Source of the DNA: Erysipelotrichaceae bacterium
Lineage (GTDB): Bacteria > Bacillota_I > Bacilli_A > Erysipelotrichales > Erysipelotrichaceae
Length of the DNA: 5,618 nt
Assembly: GCA_017511325.1 (NCBI GenBank)
Contig: JAFWKS010000148.1
Coordinates: 1-5,618, forward strand
Reading direction: 5' to 3'
This document shows, piece after piece, positions 1-5,618 of this stretch. A program made the position numbers and the translations under genes. The notes beneath the pieces are model-generated. The model saw only the letters and a list, made by a program, of their open reading frames with translations, made no database searches and was not told the origin of the DNA. How positions within the stretch are numbered: the first letter of the stretch is position 1; each line of letters opens with the position of its first letter.

Positions 1-822
1 GATCTGTGCCGTCAGGATCAGGTCGAAAAGTTCTTTGAAGAAGAAAGACCTGAATATGTCTTCCTGGCTGCCGCTAAAGTCGGAGGCATCGTGGCCAACC
101 AAAGTGCACTGGCCGACTTCATGTATGACAATATGATCCTGGAAATGAATGTCATCCATTCAGCCTTCATAAACGGCTGTAAGAAACTGGAATTTCTGGG
201 CTCCAGCTGCATCTATCCAAGGATGGCACCGCAGCCTATGAAGGAATCGTGTCTTCTAACGAGCGAACTGGAAAAGACCAACGAGGCTTACGCTCTGGCC
301 AAGATATCAGGACTTAAATACTGTGAATATCTTAACAGACAGTATGGCACAGACTACATCTCTGTCATGCCTACAAATCTCTATGGTCCTAATGACAACT
401 ACCATCCTGAACATTCTCATGTCCTGCCGGCTTTGATCAGAAGGTTCCATGAGGCAAAGATAAATAATGCGCCAAGCGTTACCTGCTGGGGCGATGGTTC
501 GCCTTTAAGAGAGTTCCTTTATGTGGATGATCTGGCCGATCTGTGTGTCTTCCTGATGAATAATTACTCAGGAAATGAAACAGTCAATGCCGGAACAGGT
601 AAAGAGATCACCATCAAGGAATTATCAGAAATGGTGGCTCGTATAATCGGCTATAAAGGTGAGATCAAATGGGATACAACCAAGCCAAATGGTACACCTA
701 GGAAATTATTGGATGTATCCAAGGCCACGAAACTTGGCTGGACATACAAGACAGAACTGGAAGAAGGAATAAAACTCGCATATGAAGATTTCCTTAACAA
801 TCCTATGAGAGCGGAGAGATAA
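1..822 (+). CDS. fcl: GDP-L-fucose synthase (GDP-4-keto-6-deoxymannose 3,5-epimerase/4-reductase), 5'-truncated by window edge
   Basis: This cytosolic short-chain dehydrogenase-type enzyme makes GDP-L-fucose from GDP-4-keto-6-deoxy-D-mannose with NADPH, by two epimerisations and a reduction. The frame is open from base 1 and ends with TAA at 820-822, giving 273 visible codons. Counting from the first codon, GSSCIYP lies at 67-73, the YxxxK pair is Y97/K101, and a histidine sits at H140. The spacing matches E. coli Fcl exactly (Ser107, Cys109, Tyr136, Lys140, His179, as I recall its numbering) with an offset of 39, so about 39 N-terminal residues, including the Rossmann glycine motif, lie left of the window. 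A GTG at 91 opens a shorter frame, but it falls inside the conserved [11 protein letters not shown] stretch and is not the real start. The stop lies 2 bp before the guanylyltransferase start. Family assignment is very secure; activity is inferred from intact catalytic residues. Confidence 0.96.
   Translation, partial: DLCRQDQVEKFFEEERPEYVFLAAAKVGGIVANQSALADFMYDNMILEMNVIHSAFINGCKKLEFLGSSCIYPRMAPQPMKESCLLTSELEKTNEAYALAKISGLKYCEYLNRQYGTDYISVMPTNLYGPNDNYHPEHSHVLPALIRRFHEAKINNAPSVTCWGDGSPLREFLYVDDLADLCVFLMNNYSGNETVNAGTGKEITIKELSEMVARIIGYKGEIKWDTTKPNGTPRKLLDVSKATKLGWTYKTELEEGIKLAYEDFLNNPMRAER
813..816 (+). promoter_or_regulatory. Ribosome binding site of the guanylyltransferase gene
   Basis: GGAG lies 8 bases before the ATG at 825, inside the last codons of the fucose synthase gene. 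It supports the choice of that ATG and implies expression from the same transcript. Confidence 0.7.
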
Positions 823-824
823 AG

Positions 825-2147
825 ATGAACATTATTTTACTATCGGGCGGTTCGGGCAAAAGACTTTGGCCGTTATCAAATGAGACGATGTCCAAGCAGT
901 TTTTAAGACTGCTTAGAAACGATAAAGGTGAAAAGGAATCCATGGTCCAGCGGGTCTTTCGCCAGATCAAGGAGGCCAATATCGATGCGAATATCGTCAT
1001 CGCTACGGGTAAATCGCAAGTCGAATCCATCCGATCGCAGCTGGGCAAAGTCGATGTCGTGATCGAACCGGAAAGAAGGAACACCTTCCCGGCTATCCTT
1101 CTGGCATCAGCCTATCTGAAGTTTGAAAAGAAGGTCGATCCTGAAGATTCAGTGATCGTTTTGCCGGTCGACCCGTATGCGGAAAACACCTATTTTGAAA
1201 CGCTGCTTAAAATGGATGAAGTCATAAGACAGCATACAGCCGATATGACTTTAATGGGTATCGTTCCGACCTATCCAAGTGAAAAATACGGTTACATCAT
1301 CACGGAAAAAACGGATGACGAAGTCAAGAAGGTGCTCAAGTTTCAGGAGAAGCCAAGCCTGGAAAAAGCTCAGGAACTGCTGAAGCAGGGTGCATACTGG
1401 AATGCGGGTGTCTTTGGTTTCAAACTGAAATACATCATCGATATCCTTGACAGAAACATCAATGTCGGCTCATATGAAGAACTGTACAACAGATTTTCGG
1501 AATTAAAAAAGGACTCTTTTGACTATGAAGTAGTTGAAAAAGCTGATTCCATAAATATGATCCCTTATAAGGGGCAATGGAAGGACCTGGGGACCTGGAA
1601 TACCCTGACTGAAGAGATGCCAAGTCATCATGGCAACGTTATTACCGGGGAAGGCGATGAGAATGTCTCTGTCATCAACGTCACCGACAGACCGGTCGTT
1701 GTGCTGGGTCTGACAAACGCGGTGATCGTCTCAAGTTCCGAAGGGATACTGGTCTCCGATAAACACAAGAGTTCTTATCTTAAACCTTATGTGGAAAACC
1801 TCAATGAAAGACCTCTGTTTGAAGAAAAGAGATGGGGTGAATATAAAGTCATCGACTACCATCACTTTGATGATGGCAGAAGAGTACTTACCAAACTGCT
1901 CAAGATCAAGAAAGGCAAATCAATCTCTTTGCAGCTGCATCATCAGCGTGAAGAAATCTGGACGATCATCGATGGAAAAGGCGAACTGGTCTTAGGCGAA
2001 GAAAAGAAGATCGTCTCAGCTGGCGATACGATCAGGATCGACCGTGAACAGAAGCACAAGATCTCGGCGATCGAAGATCTGCAGATAATCGAGACGCAGA
2101 TCGGCGACAGCCTTGATGAAGAAGATATCGAAAGGTTCGATTACTGA
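825..2147 (+). CDS. manC: Mannose-1-phosphate guanylyltransferase with C-terminal type II phosphomannose isomerase-like cupin
   Basis: The enzyme makes GDP-mannose from mannose-1-phosphate and GTP, supplying the precursor of GDP-L-fucose. The 440-residue protein has an N-terminal nucleotidyltransferase domain (about 1-260) with GGSGKRLWPLS at 8-18, EPERRNTFPA at 81-90, FQEKP at 173-177, WNAGVFGF at 192-199 and WKDLGTW at 252-258. A linker fold follows, then a cupin from about residue 335. The cupin carries the type II isomerase signature QLHHQREEIW at 370-379 and a distal H411. Bifunctional AlgA/ManC proteins are usually somewhat longer, around 470-480 residues. Two oddities: the usual PSDH metal loop reads PVDPYAE (114-120), and the second histidine of the cupin HxH is Gln374, so isomerase activity is doubtful. 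The start is supported by a GGAG site. Guanylyltransferase assignment is confident; a related nucleotide-sugar specificity cannot be excluded. Confidence 0.92.
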   Translation: MNIILLSGGSGKRLWPLSNETMSKQFLRLLRNDKGEKESMVQRVFRQIKEANIDANIVIATGKSQVESIRSQLGKVDVVIEPERRNTFPAILLASAYLKFEKKVDPEDSVIVLPVDPYAENTYFETLLKMDEVIRQHTADMTLMGIVPTYPSEKYGYIITEKTDDEVKKVLKFQEKPSLEKAQELLKQGAYWNAGVFGFKLKYIIDILDRNINVGSYEELYNRFSELKKDSFDYEVVEKADSINMIPYKGQWKDLGTWNTLTEEMPSHHGNVITGEGDENVSVINVTDRPVVVLGLTNAVIVSSSEGILVSDKHKSSYLKPYVENLNERPLFEEKRWGEYKVIDYHHFDDGRRVLTKLLKIKKGKSISLQLHHQREEIWTIIDGKGELVLGEEKKIVSAGDTIRIDREQKHKISAIEDLQIIETQIGDSLDEEDIERFDY

Positions 2148-2149
2148 TG
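2145..2149 (+). promoter_or_regulatory. TGATG stop-start overlap (translational coupling)
   Basis: The TGA of the guanylyltransferase and the ATG of the ROK kinase share one base. The only Shine-Dalgarno-like sequence nearby is a weak AAAGG at 2131-2135, 11 bases from the ATG, so re-initiation by terminating ribosomes is the likely route. Confidence 0.65.
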
Positions 2150-3016
2150 CTGTATGGCGGCATAGAACTGGGCGGCACCAAGATGGTGGCCGGCATAGCT
2201 GATGATGACAACAATATAGTTGAACAGATATCCATAGCTACTAAGGAGCCTGAAAAAACCCTGAATAAGTTGTATGAGTATTTCCTGGGCAAAAATATTG
2301 CTTCTTTAGGCATAGCCAGTTTCGGGCCTGTCGATCTGAATAAAAGCTCATCAACATATGGCTATATCACGACAACTCCTAAACCCGGTTGGGGAAACGT
2401 CGATGTACTGGGCCATTTCAAGGCTTTGAATATTCCGCTTGGTTTTGATACTGATGTCAACGGAGCCTGCCTTGGTGAAGTGATACATGGTGCTGGAAGA
2501 GGGCTAAATAACGTCATCTATGGAACGATCGGTACCGGGATCGGCTTTGGTGTCTACCTTGAAGGAAAACTGCTTCACGGGCTCATGCATCCCGAGACCG
2601 GACATATGATCCTTAAAAGACATCCTGATGATGAGGATTTTGAAGGACCATGTCCTTACCACTCAGATTGTCTGGAGACTCTGGCATCAGGCCCATCGAT
2701 TGAATCAAGGTGGCATAAGAAGGCCAGAGGATTAACTGACGACGATAAGGTATGGCGGCTTGAAGCCTATTATCTGGGTCAGGCTTTGACCAACTGTGTG
2801 ATGTGCTATTCACCTGAAAGGATCATCCTTGGTGGCGGGATCATGCATGTAGAGAAACTGCTGCCGCTGATAAGAGAAGAGACCTTAAAAGATCTCAATG
2901 GCTACATCAAAAAAGATGAGATCCTTAATGATATCGACAGCTACATCGTATTACCGGAACTAGGCGATAATGCGGGACTCATCGGGGCGATCGAGCTGGG
3001 GAAGAAGGAAATATGA
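2147..3016 (+). CDS. ROK-family hexokinase, probable fructokinase (possibly also mannokinase)
   Basis: This cytosolic ATP-dependent sugar kinase most resembles the YdhR/GmuE fructokinase branch of the ROK family, whose members phosphorylate fructose and in some cases mannose at the 6-position. At 289 residues it has the normal family length. Visible motifs are the phosphate loop GIELGGTKMVAG at 5-16, the catalytic-base segment DTDVNGA at 101-107 (Asp103), a second glycine loop GTIGTGIG at 126-133, HPETGH at 148-153, and GGGIM at 229-233. The ROK zinc site reads H153, C169, H172, C175 (CPYHSDC), the His-containing version typical of this branch rather than the all-Cys CxCGxxGC form. The ATG directly before YGGIELGG is the natural family start and overlaps the preceding stop. 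There is no DNA-binding helix-turn-helix, so it is a kinase rather than a NagC-type repressor. Its place in the operon suggests it feeds hexose-6-phosphate into GDP-mannose synthesis; that role is inferred. Confidence 0.9.
   Translation: MLYGGIELGGTKMVAGIADDDNNIVEQISIATKEPEKTLNKLYEYFLGKNIASLGIASFGPVDLNKSSSTYGYITTTPKPGWGNVDVLGHFKALNIPLGFDTDVNGACLGEVIHGAGRGLNNVIYGTIGTGIGFGVYLEGKLLHGLMHPETGHMILKRHPDDEDFEGPCPYHSDCLETLASGPSIESRWHKKARGLTDDDKVWRLEAYYLGQALTNCVMCYSPERIILGGGIMHVEKLLPLIREETLKDLNGYIKKDEILNDIDSYIVLPELGDNAGLIGAIELGKKEI
3013..3016 (+). promoter_or_regulatory. ATGA start-stop overlap with purine-rich upstream site
   Basis: The mutase ATG overlaps the kinase TGA by four bases. A purine-rich run at 2998-3010 contains AAGGA at 3005-3009, only 3 bases from the ATG, with GGGGAAG further back. 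The arrangement favours coupled translation of the two proteins. Confidence 0.65.
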
Positions 3017-4653
3017 CATATTCGTATAATTATCTAAAATGGCTGAATAATGTAACAGACAAAACATTATTGGATGAACTTAGAACGATGTCTGACAAAC
3101 AGAAGGAAGATGCTTTTTATCGTGACCTGGCTTTTGGTACAGGTGGTTTAAGAGGAACACTGGGTGCCGGAACAAACAGGATGAACATCTACGTCGTAGC
3201 CAAGGCATCGCAGGGTCTAGCTAACTATTTAAAAAAAAATTTCCATGATCCAAGTGTCGCCATCGGCTATGATACCAGGATCAATTCTGATCTGTTTTCT
3301 AAAGTGGCAGCAGAAGTATTTGCGTATAACGGTATCAGAGTATTCATCTATGACAAGCCTTTGCCTGTCCCGACTCTTTCGTTTGCCACAAGAAAACTGA
3401 AGGCATCTGCAGGTATCATGATCACTGCCAGCCACAATCCTGCAAAATACAACGGCTATAAGGTCTATGGATCTGATGGCTGTCAGATAACAACAGAAGT
3501 AGCTAAAGAGATCCTTAGTGAGATAAACAGGATCGATGAGTTTACTGTAAGAAGAGCTGAGTTTGAGGATAATTCCTTGATCGAATATATAAGTGAATAT
3601 GTACTTACTGACTTTATTGAAGAAGTCAAGAAACAGTCTTTCCTGTATGGTGAAAAGATAAACAAGGATATCTCTATCGTCTATTCACCTTTAAACGGTA
3701 CAGGACTTTTGCCTGTTACAAGGGTGTTAAGAGAACTTGGCTATACCAACATCATCACCGTCAAGGAACAGGAAGAACCGGACGGCAATTTCCCGACCTG
3801 TCCGTATCCAAATCCGGAAGTAAGGGAAGCCATGGAGCTAGGTATAAAATACGCCAAAGAAAACAATGCGGATATCCTGATCGCTTCCGATCCGGATTGC
3901 GACAGAGTGGGCGTAGCGATCAGAGATAATGATGACTTTACGATCCTGAGCGGCAATGAAGTAGGAATACTGCTGTTCAAGTATATCTGTGAACAGAAAA
4001 CAAAACATGATGATATGCCTGCTGATCCTGTTTTGATCAAAACGATCGTTACTACAGATCTCGCTGATAAGATAGCTGACAGTTATGGCATTAAGACCAT
4101 AAACGTTTTGACCGGTTATAAGTTCATCGGTGAACAGATCGGTTTCCTGGAAAAAGACAACAGACTTAGTGATTTTATCTTTTCCTTTGAAGAGTCGGAT
4201 GGCTATCTATCCGGAACATATGTAAGAGACAAAGATGGAGTAAATGGTTCGTGTCTGGTATGCGAGATGTTCAGCTATTATAAAGACAAAGGCATTTCCT
4301 TAAAGGATAAGCTAAAAGAAATATATGATGAATATGGCTATTACCATAATTCACTTAAGTCCTTTGAATTTCCTGGATCTTCAGGCTTTGAAAAGATGCA
4401 AAGCATCATGTCCGGTTTAAGGAATGATCCAATAGATAAGATCAATGATGTAGAAATAGAAAAGTGCAATGACTATTCCCTAGGCATTGACGGTTTACCT
4501 AAATCAGATGTCCTTAAGTATTTCCTGAAAGATGGAAGCACGATCGTTGTCAGGCCAAGCGGAACGGAACCAAAACTGAAGATGTACATATCGCTGCTTA
4601 TAGACGACGATGAGGTCGTAGATAGGATCTGCGAGGAATTGCTTGGTCAATAA
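3013..4653 (+). CDS. Alpha-D-phosphohexomutase (phosphoglucomutase/phosphomannomutase), PgcA/PGM2-like
   Basis: The protein interconverts hexose-6-phosphate and hexose-1-phosphate through a phosphoserine intermediate; here it would supply mannose-1-phosphate to the guanylyltransferase. All four domain signatures of the superfamily are present in its 546 residues: the active-site loop TASHNP at 138-143 with Ser140, the Mg-binding loop DPDCDR at 293-298, the sugar-recognition loop FEESDGYL at 392-399 and the phosphate-binding loop RPSGTEPKLKMY at 514-525. The N-terminal FGTGGLRG at 41-48 and the sugar-loop style place it with the long PgcA/PGM2 group, whose members are usually slightly longer (about 565-580). 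That group is best known as phosphoglucomutases and phosphopentomutases, so phosphomannomutase activity is inferred from context. It could instead, or also, supply glucose-1-phosphate for UDP-glucose. It is last in the operon, 27 bp before a terminator. A run of nine A at 3231-3239 lies within codons 73-76. Confidence 0.93.
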   Translation: MTYSYNYLKWLNNVTDKTLLDELRTMSDKQKEDAFYRDLAFGTGGLRGTLGAGTNRMNIYVVAKASQGLANYLKKNFHDPSVAIGYDTRINSDLFSKVAAEVFAYNGIRVFIYDKPLPVPTLSFATRKLKASAGIMITASHNPAKYNGYKVYGSDGCQITTEVAKEILSEINRIDEFTVRRAEFEDNSLIEYISEYVLTDFIEEVKKQSFLYGEKINKDISIVYSPLNGTGLLPVTRVLRELGYTNIITVKEQEEPDGNFPTCPYPNPEVREAMELGIKYAKENNADILIASDPDCDRVGVAIRDNDDFTILSGNEVGILLFKYICEQKTKHDDMPADPVLIKTIVTTDLADKIADSYGIKTINVLTGYKFIGEQIGFLEKDNRLSDFIFSFEESDGYLSGTYVRDKDGVNGSCLVCEMFSYYKDKGISLKDKLKEIYDEYGYYHNSLKSFEFPGSSGFEKMQSIMSGLRNDPIDKINDVEIEKCNDYSLGIDGLPKSDVLKYFLKDGSTIVVRPSGTEPKLKMYISLLIDDDEVVDRICEELLGQ

Positions 4654-4680
4654 CGATTGAAAGCATATTCGTAATAAAAC

Positions 4681-4721
4681 GTAAAACAAACGAAAAATTT
4701 TGCGTTGGTTTTATGTTTTTT
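4681..4721 (+). terminator. Rho-independent terminator closing the GDP-fucose operon
   Basis: The arms 4681-4692 and 4703-4714 pair over 12 positions with one A/G mismatch and one terminal G-T pair, around a 10-base AT-rich loop, and are followed by six T at 4716-4721. The bases just outside (AAAAC at 4676-4680 against GTTTT at 4715-4719) extend the pairing by 5 bp and give a T-rich tail on the other strand, so it may work in both directions. The stem is AT-rich, so strength is uncertain. Confidence 0.8.
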
Positions 4722-4759
4722 ATAAGCTTTAGATCTTTTAAAATTCAGCAGTTTGAAGT

Positions 4760-4775
4760 GCCTGATGTTTCAGGC
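4760..4775. repeat. Perfect 6-bp inverted repeat with 4-base loop
   Basis: GCCTGA and TCAGGC flank TGTT. No T-run follows on either strand, so it does not look like a terminator. It lies between the operon terminator and the candidate promoter of the next gene, where it could be a protein-binding operator. Chance occurrence is possible at this length. Confidence 0.4.
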
Positions 4776-4809
4776 GATAAAAATTGATAGGCAAGTGACG
4801 TGTTTTTGG

Positions 4810-4818
4810 TGATATTCT
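4810..4818 (+). promoter_or_regulatory. Candidate extended -10 promoter for the LTA-synthase-like gene
   Basis: TGATATTCT fits the extended -10 pattern TGnTAnnnT. No good -35 box is found at 16-18 bases; a TTGATA at 4784-4789 is 23 bases away, which is too far. Transcription would begin near 4825, giving a leader of about 19 bases. A promoter is expected here because a terminator precedes the gene, but this exact site is tentative. Confidence 0.35.
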
Positions 4819-4833
4819 AAAAAAGTATTGAAT

Positions 4834-4840
4834 AGGTTGG
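4834..4840 (+). promoter_or_regulatory. Weak ribosome binding site of the LTA-synthase-like gene
   Basis: AGGTTGG ends 3 bases before the ATG at 4844, with its AGG core 7 bases away. An in-frame TGA at 4829-4831 leaves no standard start codon upstream, so the ATG at 4844 is fixed even though the site is weak. Confidence 0.5.
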
Positions 4841-4843
4841 AAC

Positions 4844-5618
4844 ATGGATCTGAAAACTTTTTTCCGGAAATATAAGATCACGATGATCATCCTGCTGCTG
4901 GCGGACTTCATCCTTTGTCTGACACTGTGGCTTAATCATGAATATGCCCAGATCCACCTCGATGAGGTCCTTTTTCAATTGAAAGCGCCGACTGAAGGCA
5001 TGCAGCCATCGCTTTTAGGCAGCGCGATCCTCTGGCTGATCGTCCTGCCGCTTTTACTGACACTTTTTCTGCTGTTTCTTTACTGGCGCTATGCCAGCAG
5101 AAAAAACCTATTACCTTATGCGGTATCGTTTCTGATCGTCGCTCTTTTTCTGCTTGGTCTTCATGTCGATGCTTTCCATTTTATGAAAAATACGGTTACG
5201 GAGTCCGACTTCATTCAGGACAACTATGTCAAAGCTGATCCATCGATCCTGCATTTTCCGAAAGAAAAACGCAATCTGATCTACATATTCCTGGAATCGA
5301 TGGAAAGCAGTTATGCCGATGAAGATACAGGCCTGGAGATCCCTGGTTCCTGCATTCCGGAACTGAAGCAGCTGGCTGAAGAAAACCTTTATTTTTCCAA
5401 TACTGATTCCATTGGTGGTGCTCTGTCTTTGCCGGGAACGACCTGGACAGCAGCGGCGATGACCGCCCAGACTTCCGGCATGATCGTCAAGGTCGATCTG
5501 GGAGCTGATGCCTATGGCAAGGAAGACACTTTTCTGCCGGGCCTTGTTTCGATCGGCGACATCCTGAAAAAAGAAGGCTACAGACAGGAACTCCGGCTTG
5601 GTTCATATGCGGTGTTCC
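4844..5618 (+). CDS. LTA synthase / phosphoglycerol transferase family membrane protein (MdoB-like sulfatase fold), 3'-truncated by window edge
   Basis: The gene runs open from ATG 4844 to the right edge, giving 258 complete codons. Three hydrophobic helices are visible at about residues 12-30, 58-80 and 89-108. Basic segments at the N-terminus and at 82-87 predict the N-terminus inside and the following domain outside the cell. After the last helix comes a family-typical stretch: FIQDNYV at 123-129, the metal-ligand motif NLIYIFLESMESSY at 144-157 (likely Glu151), IPELKQLAEEN at 171-181, and SLPGTTWT at 195-202, where Thr199 or Thr200 should be the nucleophile. Family members transfer glycerol-phosphate from phosphatidylglycerol to teichoic acids or glycans. 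The remaining Asp/His metal ligands lie beyond the window. Classic LtaS has five membrane helices, so three suggests an MdoB-like relative rather than housekeeping LtaS. The exact acceptor is unknown; neighbouring polysaccharide genes hint at surface-glycan modification. Confidence 0.88.
   Translation, partial: MDLKTFFRKYKITMIILLLADFILCLTLWLNHEYAQIHLDEVLFQLKAPTEGMQPSLLGSAILWLIVLPLLLTLFLLFLYWRYASRKNLLPYAVSFLIVALFLLGLHVDAFHFMKNTVTESDFIQDNYVKADPSILHFPKEKRNLIYIFLESMESSYADEDTGLEIPGSCIPELKQLAEENLYFSNTDSIGGALSLPGTTWTAAAMTAQTSGMIVKVDLGADAYGKEDTFLPGLVSIGDILKKEGYRQELRLGSYAVF

Noticed and set aside
91..93. GTG as a start codon for the fucose synthase
   Set aside because: Upstream in-frame codons from base 1 encode family-conserved residues ([12 protein letters not shown]), so the GTG is an internal valine and the true start lies left of the window.
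803..1084. Antisense open frame of 93 codons opposite the start of the guanylyltransferase gene
   Set aside because: It lies wholly opposite strongly supported coding sequence, has no recognisable domain, and follows from the codon bias of the real gene.
1789..1995. Second + strand open frame within the guanylyltransferase gene
   Set aside because: It overlaps the conserved cupin in another frame; its product resembles no family and is a frame shadow.
3741..4040. Antisense open frame of 99 codons within the mutase gene
   Set aside because: It runs opposite the conserved Mg-binding region of the mutase and shows no protein-like motif.
4784..4818. TTGATA (4784-4789) paired with TATTCT (4813-4818) as a standard -35/-10 promoter
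   Set aside because: The spacer is 23 bases, well outside the usual 16-18; only the extended -10 reading is kept, at low confidence.
1..5618. High frequency of GATC and CGAT tetramers across the genes
   Set aside because: Explained by preferred ATC (Ile), GAT (Asp) and GTC (Val) codons; no clustering or phasing that suggests a functional motif.
1..5618. CRISPR arrays, tRNA/rRNA genes, insertion sequences or attachment sites
   Set aside because: No regularly spaced repeats, tRNA-like folds, transposase motifs or terminal repeats were seen; nearly all the window is accounted for by five genes.

Overview
The window looks like part of a surface-polysaccharide region from a moderately low-GC Firmicute. 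An Erysipelotrichia- or Clostridia-like origin is a guess from protein style only. Pointers are a Bacillus YdhR/GmuE-type ROK sugar kinase, a PgcA-type phosphohexomutase and a lipoteichoic-acid-synthase-like membrane enzyme. TGA and TAA are both used as ordinary stops. All genes are on the + strand.

Positions 1-4653 hold a tight four-gene operon: the 3'-most 273 codons of GDP-L-fucose synthase (1-822, cut by the left edge), a two-domain mannose-1-phosphate guanylyltransferase with C-terminal cupin (825-2147), a ROK-family fructokinase/mannokinase (2147-3016) and an alpha-phosphohexomutase (3013-4653). Junctions are 2 bp apart, a 1-bp TGATG overlap and a 4-bp ATGA overlap, so translation is probably coupled. 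Read as a pathway, the genes can take free hexose to hexose-6-phosphate (kinase), to hexose-1-phosphate (mutase), to GDP-mannose (guanylyltransferase) and finally to GDP-L-fucose (synthase). The missing step, GDP-mannose 4,6-dehydratase (gmd), would be expected just left of the window.

Positions 4654-4843 are intergenic. They contain a strong Rho-independent terminator that closes the operon, a separate perfect 6-bp inverted repeat, and a possible extended -10 promoter for the next gene.

From 4844 to the right edge lies the first 258 codons of a polytopic membrane sulfatase-fold phosphoglycerol transferase / LTA-synthase family protein, cut by the window end. It has three predicted membrane helices followed by the start of the extracellular catalytic domain.

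Most of the window is recognisable metabolism, and I see no wholly new system. The points worth a second look are a probable loss of one metal-ligand histidine in the guanylyltransferase's isomerase-like cupin, its non-canonical nucleotidyltransferase metal loop, the sugar kinase and mutase embedded in a GDP-fucose operon, and the regulatory-looking palindrome before the LTA-synthase-like gene.
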